Shown: piece after piece, positions 21,179-31,780 of the stretch
Layout of the letters: every line of letters begins with the position of its first letter
Numbering within the stretch: position 1 is the first letter of the stretch
Made by a program: the position numbers and the translations under genes
The notes under the pieces: generated by a model
The model's database searches: none
Seen by the model: the letters and a program-made list of their open reading frames with translations, nothing else
Told to the model about the DNA's origin: nothing
Assembly (NCBI GenBank): GCA_014529385.2
Contig: CM043968.1
Location: forward strand, 3,070,001 to 3,132,000
Reading direction: 5' to 3'
Source: Adiantum capillus-veneris
Lineage: Eukaryota; Streptophyta; Polypodiopsida; Polypodiales; Pteridaceae
DNA length: 62,000 nucleotides

Positions 21179-22192
21179 TGTACCCAATATTTTTCAATAA
21201 AAACTATTTCAGTTACTTTGCAAAAGTATTTTATGTTTTCATTTTTGTTAAGTTATAGAGTGGAATGATCAGATTGGAGGTCGAACTCTTGGACTATTAA
21301 TTATGGCCTTTACTTACGTGGGAACAATAGGTTACTATGAGAAATTTAAGCCTTAAGACTATAGTTGAAGATGAGAGTTGACCCTTAAGAAAGAAGGAGA
21401 GATTTTTGGCTTAGAGTAGTTTTAGGAAAGAAAGAGTGTTTTAAAAAAAGACGGAGTATTTTTAGGAAGGCAAAGAAAGTAAGTCAAGATTATAGCTTCC
21501 TTTCTTGGAAGCCAACGTTCTCCTAAAATTAGACTCTCAAAATTGCACATCGGCATGCGTGCCCATAAAAAAAGAAAGCCATGAATGCGTGCAAACTTAT
21601 CTCTCTACTTTTTGCTATTCTTAGCTTTTGATTTTGGCCTTGAGAGCTTATATAAAGACCCCTCTTGCTTCACTTTCAACACAAACACAAAAATGCTCAA
21701 AAGCCAAAGATCTCTTGCCTTGATGCCAGAGGTATCTTTTCTCCCTCAAGATGTTACCCTCAAACCATCTCATTCTCCATTTCCAAATCCTTCTCTACCA
21801 CCGTCATTCTATCCCTCGGATTTCTAGAGCTCTCTTTCCCTCTTCTCTTTTGCGACACGATGGCCCCGAAGCAAGCGACTTAAAGCTCCAATGACGCTAC
21901 AATCACTCCACCTCCAAGAAAGGTACAAAGGAAGGCATCAACCACTCCAATCGTTGCTCAAGCGGAGGTATCTGTTGCGGAAGAAGTCATAGTCGGCCAA
22001 CCCCAACCAAGTGAGGTAGTCAAAATATGTGGCTAATTTGATAAGATGAATTTATAATTCTGCATTGTTATACATGCTGACCAGGTAGGTCAAACCTAGG
22101 AATTCTCTTAAACTGTTCAAGAACGTGATTATATCACAAGAAACAAGTACGTGATTTCATAGAGTAGTGAAAGAATTATTTGATAAATGGTA
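21179..22192 (+). repeat. 3' LTR of the gypsy chromovirus, truncated
   Basis: It starts TGTACCCAATATTTTTCAAT as the 5' LTR does and follows it to AAATGGT at 22192. It lacks the 785-bp insertion and so preserves the empty site near 21830. The remaining ~0.9 kb of LTR present at 14238-15139 is missing. Confidence 0.88.
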
Positions 22193-22389
22193 GACCTTTT
22201 GAAATCCAGACAACTACAAAAACAAGACTAGACGAAGAGGACGTGGGAAACAGGTAGCAAAATGGACTTATACTTGAATGCAATAGGGTACCAGCTGATT
22301 GAGAGGGGGGTTTAGTGAATGCAATAATCCTTACAATGAATAGCAGTAGGTATACACATTGAAAAAGAAGTTGAATCACTCACCATATA

Positions 22390-23710
22390 GAAAGGAGGTG
22401 GAATGCCGAACTGGTTACCAGATGATCAAGAAATAGAGGAGTGGAACTTAAGTCTAGAATTAGATCCTAAGGTAATAAATATCAATAAACATCTAAAAAC
22501 AGACATTAAAGAAACAACCACACAATTATTTCAAAAGTATCGATTGAGTTTTTCTTGGGAACATACATATCTAAAAGGCATTGACCTAGTGATGTGCCAG
22601 CATCAGATACCACTCAAATTAGATACCTCATTAGTATGACTCCAGAGGTACAAGATGAATCTAAATTATGCAAGAAGGTTAAGGAAGAAGTTGATAACCT
22701 ACTAAAGACAGGGTTCATCATTGAAGTAGAAAGCAATTATTGATTGTTTTCCATTGTGGTAGTTCTAAAAAAACAAAAAACTTAAGGTACGTGTGGACTA
22801 CAGGACTAAACGTTGAAACAATTAGCAACCCATTTCCATTAACATTCATAGACATGATGTAAGATAAAATAGTTGGACATGAAATGTATAGTTTCATGGA
22901 TGGGTAAAGTGGATGATATAACCACTTGAAGATAGAAGTAGAAGATCATGAAAAAAAACATTTTTTAATGAATGGAGAGCTTTCATTTTTTTGGTTATGT
23001 CATTCGGTCTATGTAATGCCCCAATAGCCTTTCAACAATTTATGATTTGAGGATCTTTTGTGAGTTCTTGCATAAGTTTCTGGTAATTCTTATGGATGAC
23101 TTCACAATCTTCTCATCTAAAGACACACATCTCCTATTTTTGGAGATAATATTCCAAAGATGTAAAGAGAAGAGGATCTATTTCAATCTCTTTAAGTCAG
23201 CCATCAAACGTATCTAAATTGAGTTTGTTTTTAGGGTGCGTTAATTTTTATCAAAGGTTTATTTATATGTTTGCAACAAAGGCCAATCCATTATATGAAT
23301 TAACCCAAAAAGGAGTTAAGTCTATCTGGATTCTAGAATGTGAAGCCAATTTCTAGTCTCTAAAGGAATCCATTAGTATGAAATTGATCCTTTGCCAGTC
23401 AAATTGAGAGGTTATTTTTCATGTTGATGTAGATGCCTCTAGTATGGCCAATGGGAGCTATTCTTGCCCAACCTGATGGAAAAACTGATTATTTAGTATA
23501 CTTTTCTAGTCACAAATTTAACACAACAGAGCAAGGGTATTCAACCACAAAAACAAAAGCATTGGGAATAGTATTTGGTGCCACAGAATTCAAACATTAT
23601 TGTTGGAAAATCTATTTTATTTTTATATTGACCATCATGATTTACTTTATTTGATTAATAAAGCGGCCAGTAAGTTTGAGGGTTGCCAAACCTCACTCCA
23701 TCGTATTATA
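22390..23710 (+). pseudogene. Second Ty3/gypsy pol remnant (RT to RNase H)
   Basis: The segment opens with DIKETTTQLFQKYRLSFSW and LKGIDLVMCQHQIPLKLDT (22403-22636), the start of gypsy RT. Across many frames follow TGFIIEVE, VMSFGLCNAPIAFQQFM, and FLVILMDDFTIFSSK near 23075-23120 (active site with both Asp). GCVNFYQRFIYMFATKANPL and DASSMANGS mark the RNase H start. The MDDFTIFS form and GLCNAP resemble non-chromoviral Tat/Athila gypsy, distinct from the element at 12371. It has more than ten stops; no LTR or integrase was matched to it. Confidence 0.8.
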
Positions 23711-23719
23711 GAGATAGCA

Positions 23720-24612
23720 ATAACCACGCACATGAATGTTATATCGCGGGGACGGAGTCAACATGAATAGTGCATGGAGGCTACAAGAGGTTTTTAATCT
23801 CTTGGAAAACTCACTCAATCCCCATATACTCAATGCAGCACTCAGTTGTATGTTAGATAGCAAAAGCGAATTGTCAAACTGGTAAGCAAATCTTCACAAT
23901 TCCAGACTACCTAGCTCCAAACATAACCAAACTTATAGGTAGGGTAGATAGGGTATAAATAGAAGTTCCCAAGGTCTCAAATCCACATTTTCGCCACTTG
24001 CCAAGAAAACGCTTATTATCTATAGGGATTTTTTGACCTAGTCCATTTTGTCTCATAATGCGTTTGGAAGTCCAACAATGTTGCCCTAATACTCCTATAC
24101 GTACAAATACAGTTTGATGCTTAAACCTTGAGTTAGGATCCAATTAGAGAGAGGGTTAGCAACAATAGACTCATGGAATCATCACAAGAAACTTACAATG
24201 TCACATAGAGCTTTTACCTCTAAACACGTTGAAGCTCATGACAGTTCAAACGGATAATCCACGTGGGAGATATGAGCACGAGAAGGAAGAGGGAGAGTAC
24301 ACATAGTGCTCAGAGATAGAACATATGATTTATTATGCAAAACATAAGGTTTTTACAAAAATTGGCTTTTATACCTTAGCCAAGGTCTTAAAAATGTCAA
24401 CTTGGCTCAAATTTTGGGGTAGAAAGGGGCTAGAGATCACATATGGGTAATGTTGAATTACAAGCTGGAAGTTCATAGCCCCAACTATCAACTTTGCAAT
24501 TAAATTGTTAAAATAACTAAAGTATGGACATGATGGGTTTTGTATCAAAAATAAATGAAGTTGCAATTTATGAGCTCAAATTAAACTTGCTTTGTTAGTC
24601 TATTGCTAACAC
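23720..24612 (-). repeat. 3' LTR (minus strand) of a second LTR family
   Basis: On the minus strand the LTR begins at 24612 with TGTTAGCAATAGAC, immediately after a purine tract (24613-24625, reverse complement TAGGAGGGGAGAG). It matches 26533-26863 plus 31781-32005. It also shares blocks with the LTRs at 37101 and 46671, for example the ACAAGAGGTTTTTAATCTCTT and GCTTTTATACCTTAGCCAAGG regions, so the two elements are related. The left end is degraded into the previous gypsy remnant. Confidence 0.75.
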
Positions 24613-25453
24613 TCTCCCCTCCTAAACTAGGTCGTCCACGACACAACTATTGTATAGTGAGGTAGTGCTTTGGCTTTCATGCTTTATGCTATCTTTGGAG
24701 TGCTTCAAAATCTTCAGTGTACTTGATCTATAGTTTTTTTTGTCTTAAGGAATAGGAGGTTGATTAGGCTTTTGAAATCCATGGCAGAGTAGCCAACAAA
24801 TCTAGCTCAAAGATTTTCAATGACAAGGTCACATATTTTTGTCTTGAAAGTGAAAAACCCTCTGTAGAAAACCTCTTCAAATGCTTGCATATAATAGGAT
24901 GATATGAACATGACTCGTGCTTATATTATTTAAGTAACTTCATCAAGAGACTGATATAGCACATGGCTCATGCATAGATTCTATAAAGAACTTCATCAAG
25001 ATGTTGATATAGCACAATCCTTGAGTTCCCTCAAGAAAGGACAACATCTACATGCTCAGCTTGTTGGAAAGTTTTAATTAAGGTCAAGATCATATTTTCT
25101 ATCTTGATGAACATGATACAAGCCATATATGGTATCCTTTTGAAGACTTCAATAGCATATGTCAATGTCTTTAGCATGTAGTCTTTACTCGCTTTACCTT
25201 TTGGTGGAGAGAGCATGGGGTGGCTAAGCTAGGTAGGATGTTTCTTGAGAGTTAATTGATGGCTTCTCTAGCTCCTCACTCTTGGAATTGGGCACACCAT
25301 TGCATATTTTGGATTTATGGAGGAGATTGTGTATAAATAATTACATACCAAGGATGCCTCCTTAACTAGAACTTCCTCCAAGTGGGATGTGGTTTTGCAC
25401 CATTCGTTGCCTGGTCTTTGAGTACTCTCTCTTTGATCTTTAGCACCTCATAC

Positions 25454-25675
25454 TTAATCAATGGGTATGGAAGAGATTTTTGGTGCCATGTGTCTATTAT
25501 CTATTGGCTCCTCCCATGCCATTGTGTCTTTCCAAATATCTTTTGTTTCTTGTTCAATATTGACGTTTAAGTCTTTTTTGGCTTCCACTATGAAACTTTC
25601 TTGCATTCTTTCTCTTTCTTCTTGTCCATAGAGAAATTTCACATTTGCAAGGGGATCCTTGCCTTGGTGGTACAA
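25454..25675 (-). CDS. Hypothetical 73-codon frame in the LTR element interior
   Basis: It encodes MYHQGKDPLANVKFLYGQEE... with a charged, Glu-rich middle and ends ...MAPKISSIPID. Composition is protein-like and without a membrane segment. It lies downstream (on the minus strand) of the acidic frame at 25844-26065 and may be part of the same decayed gag-like gene. No family is recognised. Confidence 0.25.
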   Translation of the reverse strand: MYHQGKDPLANVKFLYGQEERERMQESFIVEAKKDLNVNIEQETKDIWKDTMAWEEPIDNRHMAPKISSIPID

Positions 25676-25843
25676 GGTGTTATTCGTGCAGAAATTGTGT
25701 GGGTTTGGTTGCCAATATTGTTGAAAGTCCCCTTGCAGTCCCCTTTCTCTTTCAAAAGCTTCCTTGTCTCATTCTAGTCTTGTGGCTCTTAGGCTCTTCA
25801 ATGATGACTGGTGGTGGTACCCTAATGCATTTGGATCCAAGGG

Positions 25844-26065
25844 TTATTGAGAACTTTTTGTAGGTGGTTGATCTTCAAAATCATGTTCATCCATTGGTCC
25901 TTCATCGCTTTCTTCTCCATCATTGAAGGGTTCCATCATCTTTCTTTTGATCTTGTGGTAGGATAGGGTTGTAGATTCCAAATCTTCTTCTTCCTCCTCC
26001 TCATTCTTCACCCCAGCTATTAGCCATGCATTCTGATCTTGGGTAGGTGGGAGGTTATTAGCCAT
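25844..26065 (-). CDS. Hypothetical acidic 73-codon frame in the LTR element interior
   Basis: It starts MANNLPPTQDQNAWLIAG and has a run of six acidic residues (EEEEEED) followed by a second acidic stretch ending in PPTKSSQ. It looks like a natural N-terminus of a disordered acidic protein, possibly a gag-like product. No domain is recognised and there is no support beyond composition and position. Confidence 0.3.
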   Translation of the reverse strand: MANNLPPTQDQNAWLIAGVKNEEEEEEDLESTTLSYHKIKRKMMEPFNDGEESDEGPMDEHDFEDQPPTKSSQ

Positions 26066-26215
26066 ACCTACAACATCATAGGATATTCATGTGAGGACTA
26101 CAAGATCTCCCAAGTATGAAATTTGACTATTCTTCTTGGGACTCTTCAATGTGTTGAGCACATAGGAAGCATGATCAATAGGCATTGGTGGCCTTTTAGC
26201 AAGACAATGGAAATG

Positions 26216-26539
26216 CTAGTGGTACAACCGTGTAGGATCTTTTGTCGGTTTGTAGATCATATCAGTGAAGGTGGCTGTGACATGGTTTTTGGTGAATACC
26301 CCTGTTCTTTTCTTCTCCTTAGACCTCATTGACTCTCCTTTTATTGGAAACTTTAGTGCTTTTGCTACTATATTCTTGGTTATGTTCACTTCGCTGGCTT
26401 GCCTGATGAAGTATGTGATGCGGGGAGTTCCATCTTCTTGAATGGATCTTAGAAGCTCATATGCCCTTTGCAGATCCACCCGACATATTCCATCTCCTAG
26501 AAGGGAAGCGCACCCAATCTTCAGTTTAGCAAAAGCCAA
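26216..26539 (-). CDS. Hypothetical 107-codon frame at the LTR junction
   Basis: It encodes MAFAKLKIGCASLLGDGICR... then DLQRAYELLRSIQEDGTP and EVNITKNIVAKALKFP, ending in a basic segment. The ATG falls within the adjoining LTR fragment, so this start is an accident of the deletion junction at about 26533; any real frame would have begun elsewhere. The body has good protein-like composition, but I do not recognise it. Confidence 0.3.
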   Translation of the reverse strand: MAFAKLKIGCASLLGDGICRVDLQRAYELLRSIQEDGTPRITYFIRQASEVNITKNIVAKALKFPIKGESMRSKEKKRTGVFTKNHVTATFTDMIYKPTKDPTRLYH

Positions 26540-26863
26540 TCGTCACATCGATAAGAAAATCTGATCGATTCACCAAGTTACCGAGCTCTAAATATCACCA
26601 AACTTATAGGTCATGTAGATAGGGTCTAAACACAAGTGTCCACGATCTCAAATCCACATTTCAATCACTTGCAAAAAAAAAGCCTATTATAGTGCTATTT
26701 TGACCTAGTCCGTTTTAGCTCAGAGTGCACTTGGAAGGTAAGCAATGTTGCCCTTATACCTCTCCAACACTTCAAATATTGTTTGGATCCTAATTGAGTT
26801 ATGGACTACTTAGGAAGAGGGCTAGTAACAACAAACTTATGGAATCATTGCAATAAACTTACA
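26533..26863 (-). repeat. 5' LTR (minus strand), left portion, to the insertion site
   Basis: AAAAGCCAATCG... through AAACTTACA matches 23890-24197 of the other LTR. It ends at the left copy of the 9-bp target duplication (26855-26863). The LTR resumes at 31781. Confidence 0.8.
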
Positions 26864-27652
26864 GAGGAATCCCAAACTCCGAGCGAACTTTTTCGAGCGA
26901 TGATAAAATTGAGTGAGTAAATGAGAGGCACTTTATCACAACACACATAGCCCAGAGCTCCTATGAGCTCCTATGAGTCAATCATTTCTTCATTTGAGAG
27001 GTTAAATAAATTGTCCCTAGAACTCCTAAAGATGACAATTAAATGTATGAATGGATATACAAGAGGAAGGTGCTAGCAAGCCTTACATTGGATAAATCTT
27101 GACGTTGTTCTTTCTTGTGTTTTTGCTAGCAAGTAAAAAAAACCTTGTAGATTTTCCATTGCCCAAAGGAATTTTATAATTTTGCAAAAGAATATTTTTC
27201 TCAAACATTGGTCCAAAACATTGGTGACATGTTGTCTGCAACCCTTTCTATGCATTATCTCGAGCTCGCAGGTAGCCCCCCCTCCCCGCCCCTTTATTTT
27301 GCATTAAATTTAAGTATTTTTAAATTGTTTGCTTAATAATTGCATACCTTACTACTTTTCAGCTCTTTGCTCATGGGGAAACCTTATTAACCGACTATCG
27401 TGAATATCTTAGGGTGCTACAAATTGAAACTGTCACCTATTTGTTGCTATTTAGTGACGAGTATCAGTATCCTCATTGAGTTTTATTTAGATTTTATAAG
27501 GAATCTACCAAGATCCCAAAAGACAAAATTGAAGGTCGACTGCACGTAAGGAGTTTGCGTTGCATCGACTATTGCATACTTGTTTCCCCGCCTTTCTTGA
27601 AAAGAAGAATCTTAATAAAACCCATTAAATTTTGTCTGCACTTTTCTAAATC

Positions 27653-27676
27653 CCCCCCCCCCCCCCCCCCCCCCCC
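27653..27676. repeat. Poly-C tract
   Basis: Twenty-four consecutive C within the Mutator-like insertion. The surrounding 27000-28300 has no recognised gene. Confidence 0.95.
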
Positions 27677-27731
27677 TCTCATTGTGCATGCAGTAAACAA
27701 AGAATCCAGAGTCTTGACCCTCTATTTCATG

Positions 27732-27734
<3 letters not shown>

Positions 27735-27781
<47 letters not shown>
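27735..27781. repeat. GA microsatellite
   Basis: About 23 uninterrupted GA units, 60 bp after the poly-C tract. Confidence 0.95.
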
Positions 27782-27783
<2 letters not shown>

Positions 27784-28320
27784 CATGTGACTCTATGGAA
27801 ATTCTATGGAAATTCATGTGATGTATACAGCCTACACACAAAAATACCCTGCTCATTCTTAGCCAAGCTCTTTGCCACCACATCCACATCTTGTAGTGCC
27901 ATCACCATCCTCAAGTGCAAAGATTGCTGGGGGCAAGGGCTATTACTATCAGTTTTTTTTCCCCAAAGGCAACTCTCTTTCTCTCATTGTATAGATAAAA
28001 AATCCTCCCTCTAAGAATCTACGCATCCTTTGAGGGAGGGTTTTTTAATCACACAGTGAAGATCTTCAAAAAAGAAAAGTCAATTCACTTTTGCATTGTG
28101 TACACACACACACCCACACACACAGCAAAAAAAGAAAACTCTATTCACTCCCTACCCTATTGGCTCCACTTTGTATGTATTAGGCGAAATCTTCTTAAGA
28201 TTCCAAATTTTAAATTTCTCAACTCCTCCTTCATCCCCTTTGTCGGTCTCTCCATCCCCTCTGCTCAAAGATCACAAGTCTCACATCCACCATGCCCACT
28301 GAATTGACAGAGTAGAGCCT

Positions 28321-28348
28321 CCCCCCCCCCCCCCCCCCCCCCCCCCCC
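28321..28348. repeat. Poly-C tract
   Basis: Twenty-eight consecutive C, the second such tract in the insertion. Confidence 0.95.
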
Positions 28349-28537
28349 GTGCCCCCTTCCCTGCTCTCTGAGGTGCCACTCCTCTTCTTTGATTGTCTCA
28401 TTGAAGCAACTTGCACTCTCTTGCGTGACCCTACATAGCACGTCCTCCGTCACCCTTGTCCCATGAGCATAGTCTATAGGAGATCGGGTAGCATAGTAAC
28501 AGACGACTGATGCGTAGGTTGCAGGGTAGCATGGGTG

Positions 28538-28538
<1 letters not shown>

Positions 28539-28602
<64 letters not shown>
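28539..28602. repeat. CA microsatellite
   Basis: About 32 CA units. 28603-29076 beyond it holds nothing recognisable. Confidence 0.95.
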
Positions 28603-28605
<3 letters not shown>

Positions 28606-29076
28606 GTGAGACTTACATCAAGAGAGAGAAAGAGAGAAAATTGAAATGTAGAAAATGGTGTCTCCTATGTAGCTCTAGCACACGGAGTCCCCCCCTCACT
28701 TGCCATGCTCGTCCTCACTCTTCGAGTCTATCGTCCTACTTGGCACATTCCCTACTCGGCTCCATGTGTCCCTTCTTCCTGGATTCCACTTAGACAATTG
28801 CTTTCAAAATTGAACCCACATATAGCAATGTAGTTGCACCTCCCTTTGTAAGTTCGCAGGGCCTTCCATCTCCTTCGTCGATCTGCATGTGGCTACGGTG
28901 TTGTTGTTGCCTTGTCTCCTATCCCCACACGAACAACACGTGGCCTTGCATTGCCTCCATGTTATGCGCCATCCTCTGTCCTTGCTTGCTTGCGACTTTT
29001 CAAGCCACCTTTATTTTTAATCTAAAAAACAAGGATCTCCTATGATTTTCATGAAAACAAAATGGGTACACCCTTT

Positions 29077-29335
29077 TCACATTTTGTATTCACTATAAAA
29101 AGAAATACTTAAAAAAAACTAAAGCTTTCCTCAAGAATTCGTTACAAAAAGAGAGACTTTAGAAAAAAAAACACAAAGTCTCCTAAAGATCTGCGCCGGC
29201 TCCTAAAGGATATGCGTCGGCGCAAATCTTTAGAGAGACTTTGTGTTTTGTTTCTAACTCTCTATTTTTGAGTAAATCCTTTAGGAAAGCTTCTTTTTTT
29301 AAACTCTTTATTTTTATAGTGAATATAAAAAGTGA
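29077..29335. mobile_element. Foldback MITE (259 bp, nearly complete hairpin)
   Basis: The left end TCACATTTTGTATTCACTAT and the reverse complement of the right end TCACTTTTTATATTCACTAT pair, and similarity continues inward through AAGCTTTCCT, ACACAAAGTCT and TAAAGAT to the core GCGCCGGC...GTCGGCGC. Each arm is over 110 bp, leaving a loop of about 15-20 bases. There is no coding capacity. A TSD was not resolved. It is nested in the Mutator-like insertion. Confidence 0.82.
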
Positions 29336-29779
29336 CTAGGTAGGAAAAGGGAGGCATGGATATGTGGAGGAGAGAGAGGAGGAGAGGGTTCTAATGAGCA
29401 AAGGGTGGGGGATACGCAGAGAGAGAGAGAGAGAGATTTTTATGTTATAGAATCCCATGGAGGTTATGGGATCCACACCATCGTGTATCCTTGCACCATC
29501 TCCATATGCATGCCCTTTGCGGCCTTGGGCCCATGGTGTATCCTTGCATTCGTCTTTTGTCCCGCTCTGCACACTCTTTGTGTCCCTGAGCCCTTTGTGC
29601 ATTGTTGCATGGTGATGGGCTTCATTGTGCCAAGGTTAAGGGATTGAAGATGCCCTTTCTTTGGCAAATTCCTTTTGGAAAAGCAAAAGCAAAGAAAAAA
29701 GTATCTCTCTGTCTTTTACAATGTGGATGCACTGCTATGGAGATATTTGCATTTGTGTGTGTGTGTGTGTGTGTGCATG

Positions 29780-29868
29780 TTTGTAGGCGGTAGGAATATC
29801 TCTTTATGTCTCTCTCTTTGTTTGTAGGCGGTAGGAATACCTCTTTATGTCTCTCTCTTTGTTTGTAT
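29780..29868. repeat. Tandem duplication, ~43 bp unit
   Basis: TTTGTAGGCGGTAGGAATA begins two adjacent near-identical units, differing at a few bases, each ending in CTCTCTCTTTG. It follows a GT microsatellite (29757-29774). 29340-30600 otherwise shows no supported gene. Confidence 0.85.
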
Positions 29869-30600
29869 CGCTCCTATAGATCCACACACGATAAGACACA
29901 TCACTCTCTCTCTTCCTGTGGTCGACAGGCGGCATAGTTCTCTTTGTCTTGGCCCACTATTCCGATGCACGCATCACAAGGGTGAGCGCTATCCAAGTCT
30001 ATCTACAAGTGTGAGGGAGGGAAATCTTGCCAAAGTGAGGATGGAGGGACTCAATATGCCAATCACGCTCAACACATGGAGCTTAGGGAATTGTGGAGGT
30101 TTGAATAAGGAGGTCTCACAAGATGGGAGTATGGACACACTTGAAGCAAGGGAGGCTCCCTTTCGAGCGGGCAAGTTATAAAGAGATAGGATATGGCAGG
30201 GTGAGTAAAGGAGGTTAGACACAGCATGACCATTAGTAGGAGGAGACGGAGGCGAGGGGGAGGGACATGTGTTTGCTTTGCAAAGAGGCAGAACAAGTCT
30301 GCAGAGAGGGAAAAGGGCAAATGGGGAAATATTTGCGTTAGAAAAAGTGGAATAGACCGAGTAGGCAAAAAATAATGAAGCGAGTGAGTAGGGTGGTACC
30401 ATTCTGTTTCATGGGGGAGGCTTTTTTCTAAAAAAACTCTCTTCTTTTTATTGTGATCCTTTAGGGAGGCTTTGCTTACTTTGTTATTTAAAAGATCTAC
30501 AATGTATTTTTCAATGTGTTTTCCACCCTCCATTTCTAGAAGGTCCTTAACATTGTTCTCACACTAAACTTCAAAACAAAAGTTGCGTATTTTTCTCAGT

Positions 30601-30690
30601 AGATGGGAGTAGCTTAGGTGGTTAAACCTCCAACTTAGGCCTCGAGACTTAGGCGCTATATGTCAAGGTTTGACACCTCTAAAATGAACT
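30601..30690 (+). mobile_element. tRNA-derived SINE head (candidate)
   Basis: TAGCTTAGGTGG at 30610-30621 fits the RNA polymerase III A box (TRGCNNAGYNGG), and GGTTTGACACC at 30667-30677 fits the B box (GGTTCRANYCC). The 45-bp gap between them suits a tRNA-like head. A non-tRNA body probably continues past 30690, but I cannot place its end or TSDs. No cloverleaf anticodon arm is convincing, so it is not called a tRNA gene. Confidence 0.6.
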
Positions 30691-30891
30691 CTTGTGTGCA
30701 CTTTTTGTAGTCGATCATTGCTTGGAGAACTTGGCTGAGGTTATGAGGCCATCCCTTTGACAAGGGGTGGAGGCCACCTTTTTCCTTTTCATCTGCAAAT
30801 GACTGGCTTCCACCTCCGTATGACCTTCACTTCCCTGCACTAATGTGATATGGGCCTAAGACAAATCACTCTTCTCATTCAAGAGGACTAT

Positions 30892-30897
<6 letters not shown>

Positions 30898-30929
<32 letters not shown>
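30898..30929. repeat. CT microsatellite
   Basis: About 16 CT units within the Mutator-like insertion. Confidence 0.95.
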
Positions 30930-30932
<3 letters not shown>

Positions 30933-31557
30933 TGGAGAAGAGGACTCAACAATTAGGCAACAATTTTAAGAGTCTCGGATCTGAATAGACATCATCTCAA
31001 GGAACGTTACAATTTTGTGAATTTTGAAATTCAATATCACTTATAGTTAAGGTTTTGACACATGGCACTTCTCAAGTCCTCATTCTCCCTCTTCTCAAGG
31101 TCCTCATTACTTGTCTCTCTCAATTATAAGAGTTAGATATTGTACATATTATAAAACTTCTCTTCCCCTCATTTTTTTCCTGACTAATAATCCTCACCCA
31201 CACATACACCTCACCTAGCTTGTGCAGCACTACACCTTGGGGCTTGCCATGGTCCTCTAGTATCTTCCACCTTAGCCTACATTCACAAAAAGATGTGCAG
31301 TATGAGGGGGGGGCAAGAGAGAGAGAGAGAGAGACAATATTGTGCGCTATGGTCAAAGAGTGAAGAGACTACATTTGCAGAAAGGGAGAAAGAGCAAGGG
31401 GATGCAAGAGGAGAGATAGAGAGCATGTGGCATGTATATGCCCTACAACTCTTGGAGTCAATGAGTTGCGTCTCTTGAATAAGGACATGAAGATAAATAT
31501 TAGCACACATAGATCACGACTCTATTAGTCTTTGATGATGGTTTTGTGTATTCTATG

Positions 31558-31561
<4 letters not shown>

Positions 31562-31602
<41 letters not shown>
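31562..31602. repeat. GA microsatellite
   Basis: About 20 GA units, with a shorter GA run at 31317-31334. No gene is supported in 30940-31780. Confidence 0.95.
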
Positions 31603-31607
<5 letters not shown>

Positions 31608-31780
31608 AAAAAAAAACTATATACATGGTCCCTAGGTGGCAAGCCTCCCTCTGCTTCATCCTTGATGTTAAGTATGGGGCTCAAACTGCACCACATAGGA
31701 CAACATGGGCCTATGCGGTAAAAATAATTGCTCGGATTTTGATTCTCTCGAAAAATGTCGCTCGGTATATGATAAGACTC

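Larger units (their letters stand above)
12371..22192 (+). mobile_element. Ty3/gypsy chromovirus, degenerate, with two nested insertions
   Basis: Order is 5' LTR (12371), primer site (15144), gag with zinc knuckle, protease, RT, RNase H, integrase, chromodomain, purine tract and 3' LTR (21179). RT before integrase defines gypsy and the C-terminal chromodomain defines a chromovirus. The element carries a 785-bp TIR element in the 5' LTR and a 910-bp TRIM-like element in RT. Many stops and frameshifts make it non-functional. The 3' LTR homology ends at 22192, about half the apparent LTR length, so the right end is truncated. Confidence 0.88.
24613..26532 (-). mobile_element. Internal region of the minus-strand LTR element, no pol recognised
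   Basis: The region lies between the two LTR copies. It has short minus-strand frames (26216-26539, 25844-26065, 25454-25675) but no zinc knuckle, protease, RT or integrase motif. The right LTR is entered in mid-LTR at 26533, so the primer site and LTR end have been deleted. The element may be a non-autonomous relative of the 37101-47682 element. Its nature is inference from the LTRs. Confidence 0.55.
26864..31780. mobile_element. Mutator-like TIR element (4,917 bp) with 9-bp target duplication
   Basis: AAACTTACA occurs at 26855-26863 and 31781-31789; the uninterrupted LTR copy has it once, at 24189-24197. The left end (GAGGAATCCC...) and the reverse complement of the right end (GAGTCTTATC...) share a core CCGAGCGAnnTTTTTCGAG at positions 16-34 and weaker similarity over about 50 bp. 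A 9-bp TSD with long inverted ends is characteristic of Mutator-like elements. I see no MURA-like transposase; the interior has microsatellites, a foldback MITE, a SINE-like head and no supportable gene. It is a non-autonomous element or one carrying captured DNA. Confidence 0.8.

Noticed and set aside
30069-30533. 154-codon minus-strand frame within the Mutator-like insertion
   Set aside because: Low-complexity Pro/Leu/Ser content, no transposase or other motif, overlapped by other frames of similar quality.
30601-30690. Functional tRNA gene
   Set aside because: A and B boxes are present but acceptor and anticodon stems do not pair convincingly.
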